Source: Desulfobulbaceae bacterium (GTDB taxonomy: Bacteria > Desulfobacterota > Desulfobulbia > Desulfobulbales > SURF-16). Taken from it: a stretch of 64,000 nucleotides of DNA. Below, in pieces: positions 9,001 to 17,732 of this stretch; positions within the stretch are counted from its first letter, which is position 1; every line of letters begins with the position of its first letter. The notes below the pieces were generated by a model, which worked only from the letters and a program-made list of their open reading frames with translations, had not been told where the DNA came from and ran no database searches. Location of the stretch: positions 1 to 64,000 of the forward strand of contig JAHLLM010000001.1 in NCBI GenBank assembly GCA_020444175.1, read 5' to 3'. Both the position numbers and the translations under genes were made by a program.

Positions 9001-10937
9001 GCGCTGAGCTGCTCGCTGTTATCGCTGGTCATCTGGGACCAGGAAACACCGTCGTAATGCAGAATCTTGCCCCAGACGTCAACGGCGTAAACATCATCAG
9101 AGGCTGTGCCCCACACGGCGTTCAGGGAATCGGTAAAGCCGTGGGACATCTGCGACCATGAGAAGCCGTCATAATGGAGAATCGTGCCATAGCCGCCCAC
9201 GGCAAAGACATCATCCGCCGCACTGCCCCAGATATCATAGAGGAAGCTAGTGGTGTTGCTTGTCATCGCACTCCATGAGCTGCCATTGTACTGCACGATG
9301 CGGCCCAGGGCACCCACCGCCATGACATTATCCGAAGCCGAGCCCCATACTCCATAGAGCTGAGCAAGCGGAGTGGTCTGCCTGCTCCAGAACGTTCCGT
9401 CATAATGGTAAATATTTGACGAGGTACTCACAGCGAAGATGTCGTCCTCGGCCAGGGCAAAGACATCCAGGATGCCGTCGCCATAGCCGCCGCTTGACAT
9501 GGCATAATCCTCGCCACCCGCATCAAGCACCGCAGGATGGGCCACAGGATCCCTGCCGCTGACATCTGTTCCGGTATTTGCGGCAGGATACCCACCCACC
9601 AGATCAAGTCCCTGGCGCAGGGCAACAATCTCGTTGTAGGCACCCTCCTTGACATGGATGGTCTGCAGGGTGACTCCGTCCACCTCATTGATGGCAGCCT
9701 GGATTGTTTTCTTGGCCGCATCCCAGGAGATGCCGGAGTTTGTATCATCACCGCCAGCCTGATCCACAAAGAGATCCGCACCGTTCAAATCAAAGAGAGC
9801 GCTCACTGACAAGGCCCTGGTCATTGTCACCACGCAGTCGCCTGATCCATAGCAGCCGCCGCCGAACCAGCCCCTGAAGCCTGAGCCTGCATCCGCAGCG
9901 GCGGACAGGGTGATTTGTGCGCCGACATCATATACTTCCTGACAGTCCCCGCCGCAGTCAATGCCCGCCGGACTGCTGGTTATGGTGCCTGTGCCGCTGC
10001 CTGTCCTGGAGACGGAAAGCGTGTTGTTCAGTTTGGTAAAGGTCGCTGTCACCGAACGGTCTGCGTTGATGACAGTCGTGCATTCCCCTGTACCGGAACA
10101 GTCCCCGCCGCTCCAACCGCTGAAAGCCGAACCCGCCTCGGCAACGGCAACAAGGGTTACCTCGTTTCCCTCGTTGTAAGACTCACCACAGTCAGCGCCA
10201 CAATCAACAAAACCGTCGGTGCTGACAACCGTGCCGGTGCCGGTACCCGCTTTGGACACAGTCAAGTCATGCTGAATAAGGTTAAAATTAAAATATACAT
10301 TCCCAGTACTCCAGCTAACCGTATAGGAAAACTCTTCGCCGCCCACTGCATAGGAGCCCTGATCCGGAATCAGACTAAAGGTTATTTCCGTTCCTTCAAC
10401 AAAAGTTTCCTGGCAATCCTCACCGCAATCGATTCCCGGAGGATCGCTGGTCACCGAACCGCTGCCTGAACCTCCGAGTATGGCGGTGAGAACTCGTGTG
10501 CGGGTAAATGTGGCGCTGACGTCGATCGGATTAGCAGTGATTTCGATCTGGCATGATCCGGTCCCAGAGCAGTCTTCTCCGGACCAGCCCATGAAAGCGG
10601 CGTTGGAATTAGGGGTAGCGGTTAGTGTCACCGTGGTTCCCAAAGGATAGAGGCCCAGGCAGTCGTCTCCGCAGAAAATGCCGGCAGCATCGCTTGTCAC
10701 CAATCCATCACCGCTGCCGATTTTCGTGACTGAAAGGGGAAACTGTTTGACGATCTCGTTTTCCATGTTACCCGAGCCGTCAAAGTCATAGGATATCCAG
10801 TCATCCCCGCCGTAATCGGCCTTCATGAGACGTCCGCTCTCATCATAGGTGTAGGTGACGGTTGCGCCATGGGCCTGAACAGCGAACACGGCCATAAAGA
10901 GGAGAAGTAAAATCGCGCGTGACAGTCGATAGTGCAT
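6015..10937 (-). CDS. Giant secreted beta-helix protein with propeller insertion, MopE-like and dockerin-like repeats
   Basis: A 1640-residue exported protein. The start at 10937 is chosen because it has a strong GGGAGG site; an upstream ATG at 10991 lacks one. Order: a Sec signal peptide; a short YD-repeat remnant (VTYTYDESGRLMKADYGG); four divergent InlB-B-type repeats with paired cysteines (for example GWSGEDCSGTGSC) to about residue 400; the start of a DUF1565-like beta-helix; about seven blades of 43-residue repeats with VWGTASDDVYAVG and GTILHYDG (about 480-750); a long parallel beta-helix (about 750-1250); a fifth InlB-like unit; MopE-type CDGxDNDCDGxxDE calcium or metal loops (about 1400-1580); and a dockerin-like EF-loop end (ADINLDNVVDAADIAAF). 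It probably acts at the cell surface. It lies 21 bp after the RHS gene, probably cotranscribed. Confidence 0.85.
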   Translation of the reverse strand: MHYRLSRAILLLLFMAVFAVQAHGATVTYTYDESGRLMKADYGGDDWISYDFDGSGNMENEIVKQFPLSVTKIGSGDGLVTSDAAGIFCGDDCLGLYPLGTTVTLTATPNSNAAFMGWSGEDCSGTGSCQIEITANPIDVSATFTRTRVLTAILGGSGSGSVTSDPPGIDCGEDCQETFVEGTEITFSLIPDQGSYAVGGEEFSYTVSWSTGNVYFNFNLIQHDLTVSKAGTGTGTVVSTDGFVDCGADCGESYNEGNEVTLVAVAEAGSAFSGWSGGDCSGTGECTTVINADRSVTATFTKLNNTLSVSRTGSGTGTITSSPAGIDCGGDCQEVYDVGAQITLSAAADAGSGFRGWFGGGCYGSGDCVVTMTRALSVSALFDLNGADLFVDQAGGDDTNSGISWDAAKKTIQAAINEVDGVTLQTIHVKEGAYNEIVALRQGLDLVGGYPAANTGTDVSGRDPVAHPAVLDAGGEDYAMSSGGYGDGILDVFALAEDDIFAVSTSSNIYHYDGTFWSRQTTPLAQLYGVWGSASDNVMAVGALGRIVQYNGSSWSAMTSNTTSFLYDIWGSAADDVFAVGGYGTILHYDGFSWSQMSHGFTDSLNAVWGTASDDVYAVDVWGKILHYDGVSWSQMTSDNSEQLSALWGTGGSDIFTVGLNGTILHYDGSSWTAMTCPTAEWLRNVWGTAADDVYAVGNNGTILHYDGTDWTQMTAPDDEHIDSIWGFGQSTIFVMGSALNPISWDGVQWRRRFGSENISIRGFTFTNAAWGALIANMDITGLIFEENRVTGNDYGGVWFDNKALGVSFRNNTFIGNDSGSGVEFNEEADGITAENNIFIDSWTGLHWYGPASDIWVNNNQVTGDGTDNDWWYAGIQFWDTASGVGMEGNEISDFLYEGGHGIMFWDNSDSLTIHGNTLADLDGGGGMHIWGDVSGITVSDNIFSNLSGWETGLIFWDEVATGQISGNSFSGMDLGYNGLLFWDSVFNLEVKENSFTDLSGEYSGVIFYSPADTVTVSNNILSDLSDDTANGQSLKWSGILFEDDTSETFVSANHLENLQTSLVESNYSMLGITFYGNVLNSQVDGNEMRNVIGFKGDGISLIEDTRDFSATGFVVKNNILSQISTDHQHGGILFEYGGQDCRVYNNIVSQSSVGLSCAYSVDYSWESILFINNTLWANSVGIYEAGSGNSFVNNIVSDSTLTGIQLDNTGSTSVFSHNNVFASGLNYLGLTDPTGTDGNIAADPRYQDPTAGDFFLLQCSAAIDAGFGSTAPSLDMGGNGRFDDPNTMDSGSGSYSHCDMGAFEYQGGSGDTLPLDVTVEGSGRGVVTSEPGELLCDSSCSVELSLCADVTLTAAPDPDSQFVGWSDACSGTELTCTMSMQEARAVSASFCALQTYYRDSDLDTYGDPADFIRACEQPDGYVAAGGDCDDSDSSVSPAATEVCDGRDNDCIGGSDDAFPSLGQSCTEGVGSCAESGTWVCSGDGLNVLCDAVPGSPAAELCDGADNDCDGDTDEDFPLLGQPCSQGTGICFDTGYYACQPDGMDVVCDAGVIAPEQEVCDGEDNDCDGLVDEASCYVFSDIDADNDHDGKDIALFISAYASDYGPLGPGESSAADINLDNVVDAADIAAFVGDFGKIGE

Positions 10938-11012
10938 CCCGGCCTCCCGGAGTATATTCTTTTTTCTTGTCATTTGTATCTGGTTCATCATTTGACTTCA
11001 GCCCTGCCCTGC

Positions 11013-14000
11013 CTATTTCGGGATAAACTTAAGCCCGTCGCCGTAATCAGACGACGAACCAGATGAATTCATTTCCTTCAAATCGCGGAGCAGTTCGTCA
11101 AGTTCTGCTGAAAACTCATCTGCTTGTTGTTTTCCCTTGAGATAGCCTTCCTTCCTGGCCTCCATGACCATGGCCTCATATTCGGCTTCATGGGCATAAC
11201 CGTAGTAGACCATGTCATAGAAATAGGTCTCAGCCGCATCGTTCATCAGGGATATACCGGTTCCGAGCAGGGGGTTGCCGAAACCGTTGGTGGCGGAATT
11301 CGCCATCATCACCTCGGCGTTTAAAGCCTCCCAGGCCTTGATATCACCCTTGGCCAGATCAACAACCATCATGCCGGGAATAAAGGACGTCGGCCCCTTT
11401 GATGAATGGTAGGCATATTCCTTTTCCACCAGATTGACGGCGTTTACCCCGTAGTCGATGACCTGCAGGGTGTCTCCCATCATTTTGGTGGCCTTTAGTC
11501 CTGTTTCAGCGGCATCCAGTCCGACCGAGGTGAGTCCGGATGGTTTCACGGTATTCATGACAATACCGCTGTTGGTTGTGGTACTGCTTACCACCTTGGA
11601 GCTCTCGACCCCATACTTCCAGGCCTCTTTCAAACCAACCTGGGTAACGTCGTTGACTATGCCCATGCCATCGCAGCGGGCACCATTGGTCCAGAACGAC
11701 TGATCTTCCTCCATGCCCATGGGGTCAAGCCAGTTAACCGGATCACCGGAGGTATAAGAATAGAGGTTGGAGGCTGCCATAACACCGATGGGATCGGGGC
11801 TGATAAATCGCTTCAGGCCGGGATCATAGTAGCGGGCCATCATGGACGAGAGCCCCGTCTCGTCATATTCCACCCCGCGTGTACCGATAAACTGGAACGG
11901 ATTATCTATGCTGCCGGTGCCGGACAGCACCTTGCCGTAGGGCGAATACAGATATGAAGCGATAAGGGTCTCGGAATTGTCACTCACCGAAAGAACACTG
12001 CCCCGTTCATCATCATGATAGACGTACATGTTGCCGGACCCGTCCAGGCTGTAGAGCAGCTTGCCGGCATGGATGAAGTAGCGGCTGATCGTGCCGTCGC
12101 TGCCGTAGGTGCAAAACAACCTGCTGCTGTCCCGCAGATAATTCGTCATCACACCGTTATGATTTTTCGCTACCCGTCCACCTTTGCCGTCATAGGCGTA
12201 GGTGGTGGTATTCGTGCCCTCGGAACGGGAAAGAAGGCGACCCATCGCATCATAGCTAGAGGTGGTTGTTGCGCTTCCTGTTGTCTGGGAAACAAGGCGA
12301 CCGTTTTCATCCCAGAGGTAATCGGTCTGCACTCCGCTCAACTCGGAGCCTGTCACCTGATTCAGGGCATTAACCGTGTAGCTTGTATTCTCATCAGCCA
12401 GGGTGGCAGGCACCTCAACGCCGTCCACCGTGGCAATCTGGCCTGCTGCGTTATAAGTATAGGTAAAGCTGTGGAGCACACTATCATCTGATTTCAGGTG
12501 ATTCATGGTCTGCAGGCGGCCGGTTGCATCATAGGTGAACAAAGTTTTGGTCGCGTTGACATTGGTCACCTGCTCCACCCGGTTCAGTACGTCATACTGA
12601 TAGGTCGTCTGATTGCCAAGCCAGTCGCTCATGGTAACAAGACGCCCCAGGGTGTCATAGTCATAGGTCAGCACCTTGTCACCTGGATAGGTTATGGTTT
12701 TCACCCTGCCTGCCGGGGTATAGGTAAAGGAGACGGCTTTGCCGTTCCTGTCGGTGAGCGATGTCCTGCGGCCCAACAGGTCATAGGTCATAGTCGTGGT
12801 GCCGGATGGATCCTGCACGGAAAGCATATTTCCGGCCCCGTCATAGCCATAGGAAAGGGTATTCCCTTCGCCCCAGGAAATCTGCTGCAGGCGGCCGGCG
12901 GCATCATAGCCATAGGTCAATTCCTCGCCGGAACGCAGGATTTTACTGACCAGGCGGCTCAGGACGTCATAGGAAAATGACTCCTCTCGTCCCAGGGGGT
13001 CGCGGCTGGTGCTCAACCGGTTCAGCGCATCGTAACGGAAATGCCAGGCCGCCAGATTGCTGTCCGTCAGCATGATAAGCCTGCCGTTGAGTCCATAGGT
13101 CGAAGAAAGCCGCCCCTGTCCGGCATGGGAAATTTCTTGCTGCTGACCGAGAGCGTCATAGCTGAAATTAAGCATCCTGCCCTCCCCGTCTTCCGCGCCG
13201 GTGATGCGATCAAGTTTGTCATAGTAATAGGTGCTCACGTCTCCGGCCGGGTCAGTGACCTTCTGCAGCCTGTTTCCCTCGTCATAGACAAATGTCCAGG
13301 TATGACTCAGATTGTCCGTTATGCTCGTCATATTGCCATTGGCGTCATAGCCGTAACTCTTTGCCTGTCCCAGTCCGTCCGTGACTGCAGTGAGCCGGTT
13401 TGCCTTGTCGTAGGTAAAGGTGGAGGTGACATTGTCAGGGTCGGTCACAGTATTGAGATTACCGTCTGCATCATAGGTATAGATGGTCTCTCCTGCCAAG
13501 GGATCAATAATTTTCGTTATCCTGTTCAGCAGATCGTATTCGTAGGAAGTGACGGCCCCGGAAGGCTCAAATGTCCTGGTCAGCAGATTGTTGTTATCAT
13601 CATAGGAATAGGAGGTCACCCGGCCGGCCGGGTCGGTCCTGGTCAGCACATTTGACCGGCTGTCATAGGAAAACTGATAATCTCCCTGATCGTCGGGCAA
13701 GATCATCCGGGTCAGACGACCGACATCATCTCTTTCAAAAGTAGTTACATTACCCAGCGGGTCGGTTGCCGTGCTGACAAGACCTGCCGCATCGTAGGTA
13801 AAGGTCCGGCGATTGCCCTTGGCATCGGTAAAGGTGAGCGGCAGCCCTCTGCTGTCGTGGCTCATGGAGACGGCACGCCCCAGCACATTGGTCATTGAGG
13901 AGAGATTTCCCAGTCCGTCATAAGTCAATGAGGTAACAGAGCCCTCATCATTGGTCAGATTGACGGGCAGGTTCAGAGTAGTATCATACGTGACACTGAC

Positions 14001-15998
14001 ATCGACACCATGCCGTTTTTTTGAAAAAGTGAGACCGCCCTTGTCATCATAGCTCTGCAGCGAATCAACACCCTTTTTATCTGTCTGGCCAAGGCGTTGC
14101 CCCTTGTCGTTGTAGCGAAAATCTGCGACTCCCCCCTCTCCGTCAATAATTTTTGTGATGTTATGAGCCGTATCATAATAATGAAAAACATAATTGCCGC
14201 TGGGCGGGGTCATTTTCACCACGGTTTCAGAAGGGCTCACCGTGTATTCATAGGTGGTCACCTGGTCCAGGGCATTTGTCTGCTCCTCCACCCGTCCCTC
14301 GGCATCATACTGGTTGCGAATAGCGGGATGGCCCAAGGCATCGGTATAGGCCAGGACCCTGTGCTCGTTGTCATAGGAAAACTGCCTGCTCTTGCCGCCG
14401 GCGTCAATTATTTCTATAAGATCCCCTAAACCATCATAAATAAATGAGGCTGTATTGCCCGAGACATAGGGACTGGTTACGGCAATGAGTCTGCCCCCGG
14501 CATAATGAAAGAAGATCTCCCGTCCGGCAGAATCGGTAATCTTGTCAAGCTGACTGGAATGATTCAGAACAACTTGATTGTTATTGCGGTCCTGTATGGT
14601 GACAAGGCGGCCACTCCCGTCAAACAGATAACTTATCCCTCGAGGCAGGGCCAGGATAGAGCTGTCGGGATCAGGATGGGTGAAGACCGCGCCAGGCGTA
14701 TTACCGCCGTTTGCCTGATAGGTGCCGGAACCTGTGTCCAGAAAGGATTCAGTACGGCCATTGCCCCACTTGACTGTGGCAATGCCGTTTTCTTCCGTAA
14801 CAACAATATCATAGGAATGGCTCCAGCCGAACCCAAGCGTTCTTTCAGAGGCCGCGTCCTTTGAGTTATAGATAACCTTGAAGGCAAAGGGCAGAATAAC
14901 TCCTGGAAAAGAGAAAAGATTTCGGGAATAGACATAATTGCCGATACCGGGATGGACAGGATCAAAGGTATAGGGAATATCGCGGTCATCGCCAAAGGCC
15001 GTGCTTTCCGGAAGATCTGGTGGATCAACCGGGGTGAAGTAGACCGAAACGTTGTCGGTCGGACCGTTGGGGATGGCGGCCTGCACCGTAACATTGCCGG
15101 CAAGCCCACCGGAATGCAGGGAGGATTCCACATTGCCGTCTGCATCGCTTTTTTCGGAATCAGGCGAGACAAAGCCGCCGCCGGTGGTGATCTCAAAATC
15201 GACCTGCTGGTCTGGTATCTCCACTCCAGAGTCAAGATCATAGACCGCGGCGGTTAAATCAATGGAATCATCGGAACTGGTTGTGCCCGGATCGGCCGTG
15301 AGCCGCAGGCCGAGCTCGCAGGGCTGAGTGGTGCCGCTCACGGCATAGTAATCCGTTGCCGTGTCGCTCCAGCCAAGGGCGCCGAGCCCCCCTGAAAAAC
15401 CTGCCCCAAAAAGGTTCCAGGTGCAGGTGCCGCCTTTGGCCCGCAGGTGCAGAACAAAACCCTGATGACTGAACTCTTCAAGATTATCAGGCACATCCTC
15501 CCTGGTGTTGCAGCTGCCGGCGCCACCCCAGTAGAGGACGGAACAGTAACAGGTATCGGATATTCTGCTTCCCCAGCCCAGGGCAGGCTTTTCATCGATC
15601 TTCACCTCCCAGCGCACTGCACTGGCTGAGACAGACACATCCCAGGCCGAACTTGCCTTGGGCTCATAATCAACAAGCTCAAACAGACTGGAATCAAAAC
15701 CGATGCCGACACTGCCGGTACCTCCGGTCATCCAACCCCACTGGGTGCAGACCCAGCGCGGCAGCCCCACTCCGCCACCGACAATTTTCGCCGTGGCAGT
15801 AAGAATCTCGCCTTCCTGAACAATTTTCGGACTGATAGTAAGGGTTCCCCAGATCTGCTGCCACCAGAGCGCATTTTTAGTTTCAGGCGGAGGCCCCAGG
15901 GCCAACGAAGGTTGTACAGAAATGAACAGATTGATAAGTGTGAGAAGAGAAACAAAGGAGAATCGATAGAAAAAAGACGAAAAAAAGCTCTTTATCAT
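11013..15998 (-). CDS. RHS/YD-repeat secreted protein
   Basis: A 1661-residue protein with a Sec signal peptide (about residues 1-34). Residues 45-230 are a cohesin-like beta domain (VGIGFDSSLFELVDYEP). An Ig-like Big_1-type domain follows (about 240-335), then a DUF6531-type RHS entry domain (HPGIGNYVYSRNLFSFPGV) and some forty YD repeats of the form YDxxGRL. The RHS core lies near residues 1366-1426, including MARYYDPGLKRFISPDPIG and the closing DPMG. The 230-residue tail after the core is the variable region that carries the effector in polymorphic toxins. I recognise no nuclease or protease motif there, and no immunity gene follows. It is the first gene of a likely two-gene operon with the beta-helix protein. 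Function could be adhesion, toxin delivery or matrix. Confidence 0.88.
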   Translation of the reverse strand: MIKSFFSSFFYRFSFVSLLTLINLFISVQPSLALGPPPETKNALWWQQIWGTLTISPKIVQEGEILTATAKIVGGGVGLPRWVCTQWGWMTGGTGSVGIGFDSSLFELVDYEPKASSAWDVSVSASAVRWEVKIDEKPALGWGSRISDTCYCSVLYWGGAGSCNTREDVPDNLEEFSHQGFVLHLRAKGGTCTWNLFGAGFSGGLGALGWSDTATDYYAVSGTTQPCELGLRLTADPGTTSSDDSIDLTAAVYDLDSGVEIPDQQVDFEITTGGGFVSPDSEKSDADGNVESSLHSGGLAGNVTVQAAIPNGPTDNVSVYFTPVDPPDLPESTAFGDDRDIPYTFDPVHPGIGNYVYSRNLFSFPGVILPFAFKVIYNSKDAASERTLGFGWSHSYDIVVTEENGIATVKWGNGRTESFLDTGSGTYQANGGNTPGAVFTHPDPDSSILALPRGISYLFDGSGRLVTIQDRNNNQVVLNHSSQLDKITDSAGREIFFHYAGGRLIAVTSPYVSGNTASFIYDGLGDLIEIIDAGGKSRQFSYDNEHRVLAYTDALGHPAIRNQYDAEGRVEEQTNALDQVTTYEYTVSPSETVVKMTPPSGNYVFHYYDTAHNITKIIDGEGGVADFRYNDKGQRLGQTDKKGVDSLQSYDDKGGLTFSKKRHGVDVSVTYDTTLNLPVNLTNDEGSVTSLTYDGLGNLSSMTNVLGRAVSMSHDSRGLPLTFTDAKGNRRTFTYDAAGLVSTATDPLGNVTTFERDDVGRLTRMILPDDQGDYQFSYDSRSNVLTRTDPAGRVTSYSYDDNNNLLTRTFEPSGAVTSYEYDLLNRITKIIDPLAGETIYTYDADGNLNTVTDPDNVTSTFTYDKANRLTAVTDGLGQAKSYGYDANGNMTSITDNLSHTWTFVYDEGNRLQKVTDPAGDVSTYYYDKLDRITGAEDGEGRMLNFSYDALGQQQEISHAGQGRLSSTYGLNGRLIMLTDSNLAAWHFRYDALNRLSTSRDPLGREESFSYDVLSRLVSKILRSGEELTYGYDAAGRLQQISWGEGNTLSYGYDGAGNMLSVQDPSGTTTMTYDLLGRRTSLTDRNGKAVSFTYTPAGRVKTITYPGDKVLTYDYDTLGRLVTMSDWLGNQTTYQYDVLNRVEQVTNVNATKTLFTYDATGRLQTMNHLKSDDSVLHSFTYTYNAAGQIATVDGVEVPATLADENTSYTVNALNQVTGSELSGVQTDYLWDENGRLVSQTTGSATTTSSYDAMGRLLSRSEGTNTTTYAYDGKGGRVAKNHNGVMTNYLRDSSRLFCTYGSDGTISRYFIHAGKLLYSLDGSGNMYVYHDDERGSVLSVSDNSETLIASYLYSPYGKVLSGTGSIDNPFQFIGTRGVEYDETGLSSMMARYYDPGLKRFISPDPIGVMAASNLYSYTSGDPVNWLDPMGMEEDQSFWTNGARCDGMGIVNDVTQVGLKEAWKYGVESSKVVSSTTTNSGIVMNTVKPSGLTSVGLDAAETGLKATKMMGDTLQVIDYGVNAVNLVEKEYAYHSSKGPTSFIPGMMVVDLAKGDIKAWEALNAEVMMANSATNGFGNPLLGTGISLMNDAAETYFYDMVYYGYAHEAEYEAMVMEARKEGYLKGKQQADEFSAELDELLRDLKEMNSSGSSSDYGDGLKFIPK

Positions 15999-16032
15999 TT
16001 AGGTGCCCCTTAAGGAGAATAGATATTATCAT

Positions 16033-16132
16033 TTGACGGTCTCGGAAAAACCCAGTCAACTGCTCGCGGAACGCGTGTAACTTGTCGAGATCGCGTTGGC
16101 TGATGGCCAGCTTCAGGGCTTGCGAATGCATC
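16033..16132 (+). repeat. Family C element, degenerate copy
   Basis: It starts with TTGACGGTCTCGGAAAAA and keeps the order of conserved blocks (CTTGTCGAGATCGCGTTGGC, then TGATGGCCAGCTT) with many substitutions. The element lies in the 780-bp gene-free space upstream of the RHS gene. Confidence 0.6.
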
Positions 16133-16146
16133 ATCATTTCGTAAAC

Positions 16147-16255
16147 GTAACTATTCAGCTGCACCTCATCTTTGAACGATCAGGCCTGCTCACATAGACG
16201 GGCTATAGCCTCGCAGGCCTGCTTGTCCAAATCTAAGGCACATCTGAATAGTTAC
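16147..16255. repeat. Inverted repeat element with GTAACTATTCAG ends
   Basis: A perfect 12-bp inverted repeat, GTAACTATTCAG at 16147-16158 and CTGAATAGTTAC at 16244-16255, bounds about 109 bp without coding capacity. A related GCTGAATAGATAC occurs just downstream near 16288. It directly abuts the degenerate family C copy, so this intergenic space looks like a landing site for small elements. From 16300 to 16700 I see only AT-rich non-coding sequence. Confidence 0.55.
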
Positions 16256-16705
16256 GGCCTGGAGTTGAGGCCCATTTCGAGCCCTCGCTGAATAGATACT
16301 CGTAAACAGACATTATCATTTCAGGTTAGTTATTAAAGAGCAATTTTCAGACCAGATCTGCCATATTTTTTTTCTTATTTAAATTTAATAAGTTAGCAAC
16401 TCAACCTCTTTTTTCCTGCCACAGAAACCCGTTTGCTTTCCGGGAAAATGTGCTTTTTTTTCCAAAAAACCGGAATACTTATCCAACAGAAAAAGCTCCC
16501 CTAAAGAATCATTTTTACCTTCATCGACAAGTCAGTTTTCCAATCAATGTCATGGAATAAAATTGCAGAGAGAATCGGAAAGATTTCCGCAAAGTCGACA
16601 TCACCACAGTGAGGGGAAAAATCACTGATTGCTCATTCCGTTTGATATTCATTATTGTCACCTGCCAATAAAAATGGTACTCGTTTTCTTTGACAAGGAA
16701 CTATC

Positions 16706-16783
16706 ATGAATTACAAAATTTTTCTGGTTAATGTTGAAAAAAAACCCTCCCATCACCTAAAAAAACAAGAGGTACCTTCGTGA
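16706..16783 (+). CDS. Possible 25-codon leader ORF upstream of thioredoxin
   Basis: An ATG at 16706 preceded by AAGGAACTATC opens a 25-residue frame (MNYKIFLVNVEKKPSHHLKK and five more). It stops at TGA 16781-16783, overlapping the GTG start of the thioredoxin gene at 16780. The overlap and its own ribosome site suggest translational coupling. The peptide has no family, and the ORF could be chance. Confidence 0.35.
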   Translation: MNYKIFLVNVEKKPSHHLKKQEVPS

Positions 16784-17217
16784 ATAGTGTGATTATTTCC
16801 TGCTCGTCATGCGGCAAAAAAAACAGAATACCGGCAAAGAAACAACACCTTCGGCCCCAATGTGGACATTGTAAGGCCCCTATCAACATGACCAATCAGG
16901 CTGTTCCTGTTGAGCTTGGAGATCAGGACTTCCATGATTTTGTGAAACAGGCCCCATTGCCGATTATGGTGGATTTTTTTTCTCCAACCTGTGGCCCTTG
17001 CCAGATGATGTTGCCCATTGTCAACGCCATGGCCAGGGAGCATATAAATAAATTTATCATAGCAAAGGTCGACACGAGCAAAAATAACCAGATAGCTTTA
17101 TTCTTTAATATTCGAGGGGTTCCAAGCTTCATGTTCTTCAAGGATGGGAATCTCATCGATCAAATTTCAGGTGCTGTTTCTCAAAATGTCCTGGAGCAGA
17201 AGTTAAGGAGTTTATGA
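16780..17217 (+). CDS. trxC: Thioredoxin with N-terminal zinc ribbon (TrxC type)
   Basis: A 145-residue protein. Residues 1-35 hold two CxxC pairs (CSSCGKKNR and CGHCKAP) forming the zinc ribbon typical of thioredoxin 2. The thioredoxin fold follows, with the active site FFSPTCGPCQMM near residue 69 and the cis-proline motif GVPSFMFFK near 118. It reduces cytoplasmic disulfides, and the TrxC type is associated with oxidative stress. The start is GTG at 16780 with AAGAGG upstream; no in-frame ATG precedes the zinc ribbon. The first CxxC spacing and total length agree with E. coli TrxC (139 residues). It is distinct from the canonical trxA at 44.9 kb. Confidence 0.88.
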   Translation: MNSVIISCSSCGKKNRIPAKKQHLRPQCGHCKAPINMTNQAVPVELGDQDFHDFVKQAPLPIMVDFFSPTCGPCQMMLPIVNAMAREHINKFIIAKVDTSKNNQIALFFNIRGVPSFMFFKDGNLIDQISGAVSQNVLEQKLRSL

Positions 17218-17380
17218 GGGAATTACTTCAGTTGCCATTCTTACCCGCGCCACAAGAACACCGAAACCGACAATAGTTTCATCGTCATCTCCGGGGGGTA
17301 TTCTTCCTTCAAAATCCCCAATACAATATGTTTGCGTGGTAAATGATCCAAAGGAATACATCCCTTTCTGGAGGTGGGCG

Positions 17381-17635
17381 ATGGATAAAGCAAAAATTAT
17401 GGTAAGGGTCTCTTGTTATGCAGGCTATCGAGGCGAGGAAACACCGAGATATTTTCATATAAAAGAGCGCCGCATTGATATTGCAGAAATTCTCGACCGT
17501 TGGCTCTCCCATGATCATCGCTACTTCAAAGTCAAAGATGACCATGGGACTCGGTACATTCTGCGCCACGATACTGCTTCCGGCCAATGGGAACTGACGC
17601 TGTATGACATCACACAGTCCAATGTCTCGGGTTGA
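17381..17635 (+). CDS. Small conserved cytoplasmic protein of unknown function
   Basis: An 84-residue protein. The frame opens at 17336, but the ATG at 17381 has a GGAGG 7 bp upstream and is taken as the start. The sequence contains RVSCYAGYRGEETPRYF, then IDIAEILDRWLSHDHRYFKV and YILRHDTASGQWELTLYD. From memory this matches a widespread family of small proteins in Desulfobacterota with a DRW...DHRYF...YILRHD signature, of unknown function. No signal peptide or membrane segment. It follows the thioredoxin gene by 160 bp on the same strand. Confidence 0.7.
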   Translation: MDKAKIMVRVSCYAGYRGEETPRYFHIKERRIDIAEILDRWLSHDHRYFKVKDDHGTRYILRHDTASGQWELTLYDITQSNVSG

Positions 17636-17732
17636 GGTTCCCCCAGCTCACAGAGATGACTGAAAATGATGAAGCAAGCTGAAGAGTTTCAAATACAAAG
17701 GGAATTTTACATCAATTGTTCGCAGAACGAAC

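Noticed and set aside
12015-13655. Series of plus-strand frames with repeated GYRI/VIGKG-like peptides opposite the RHS gene
   Set aside because: They mirror the YD repeats on the other strand; their periodicity is explained by the RHS gene.
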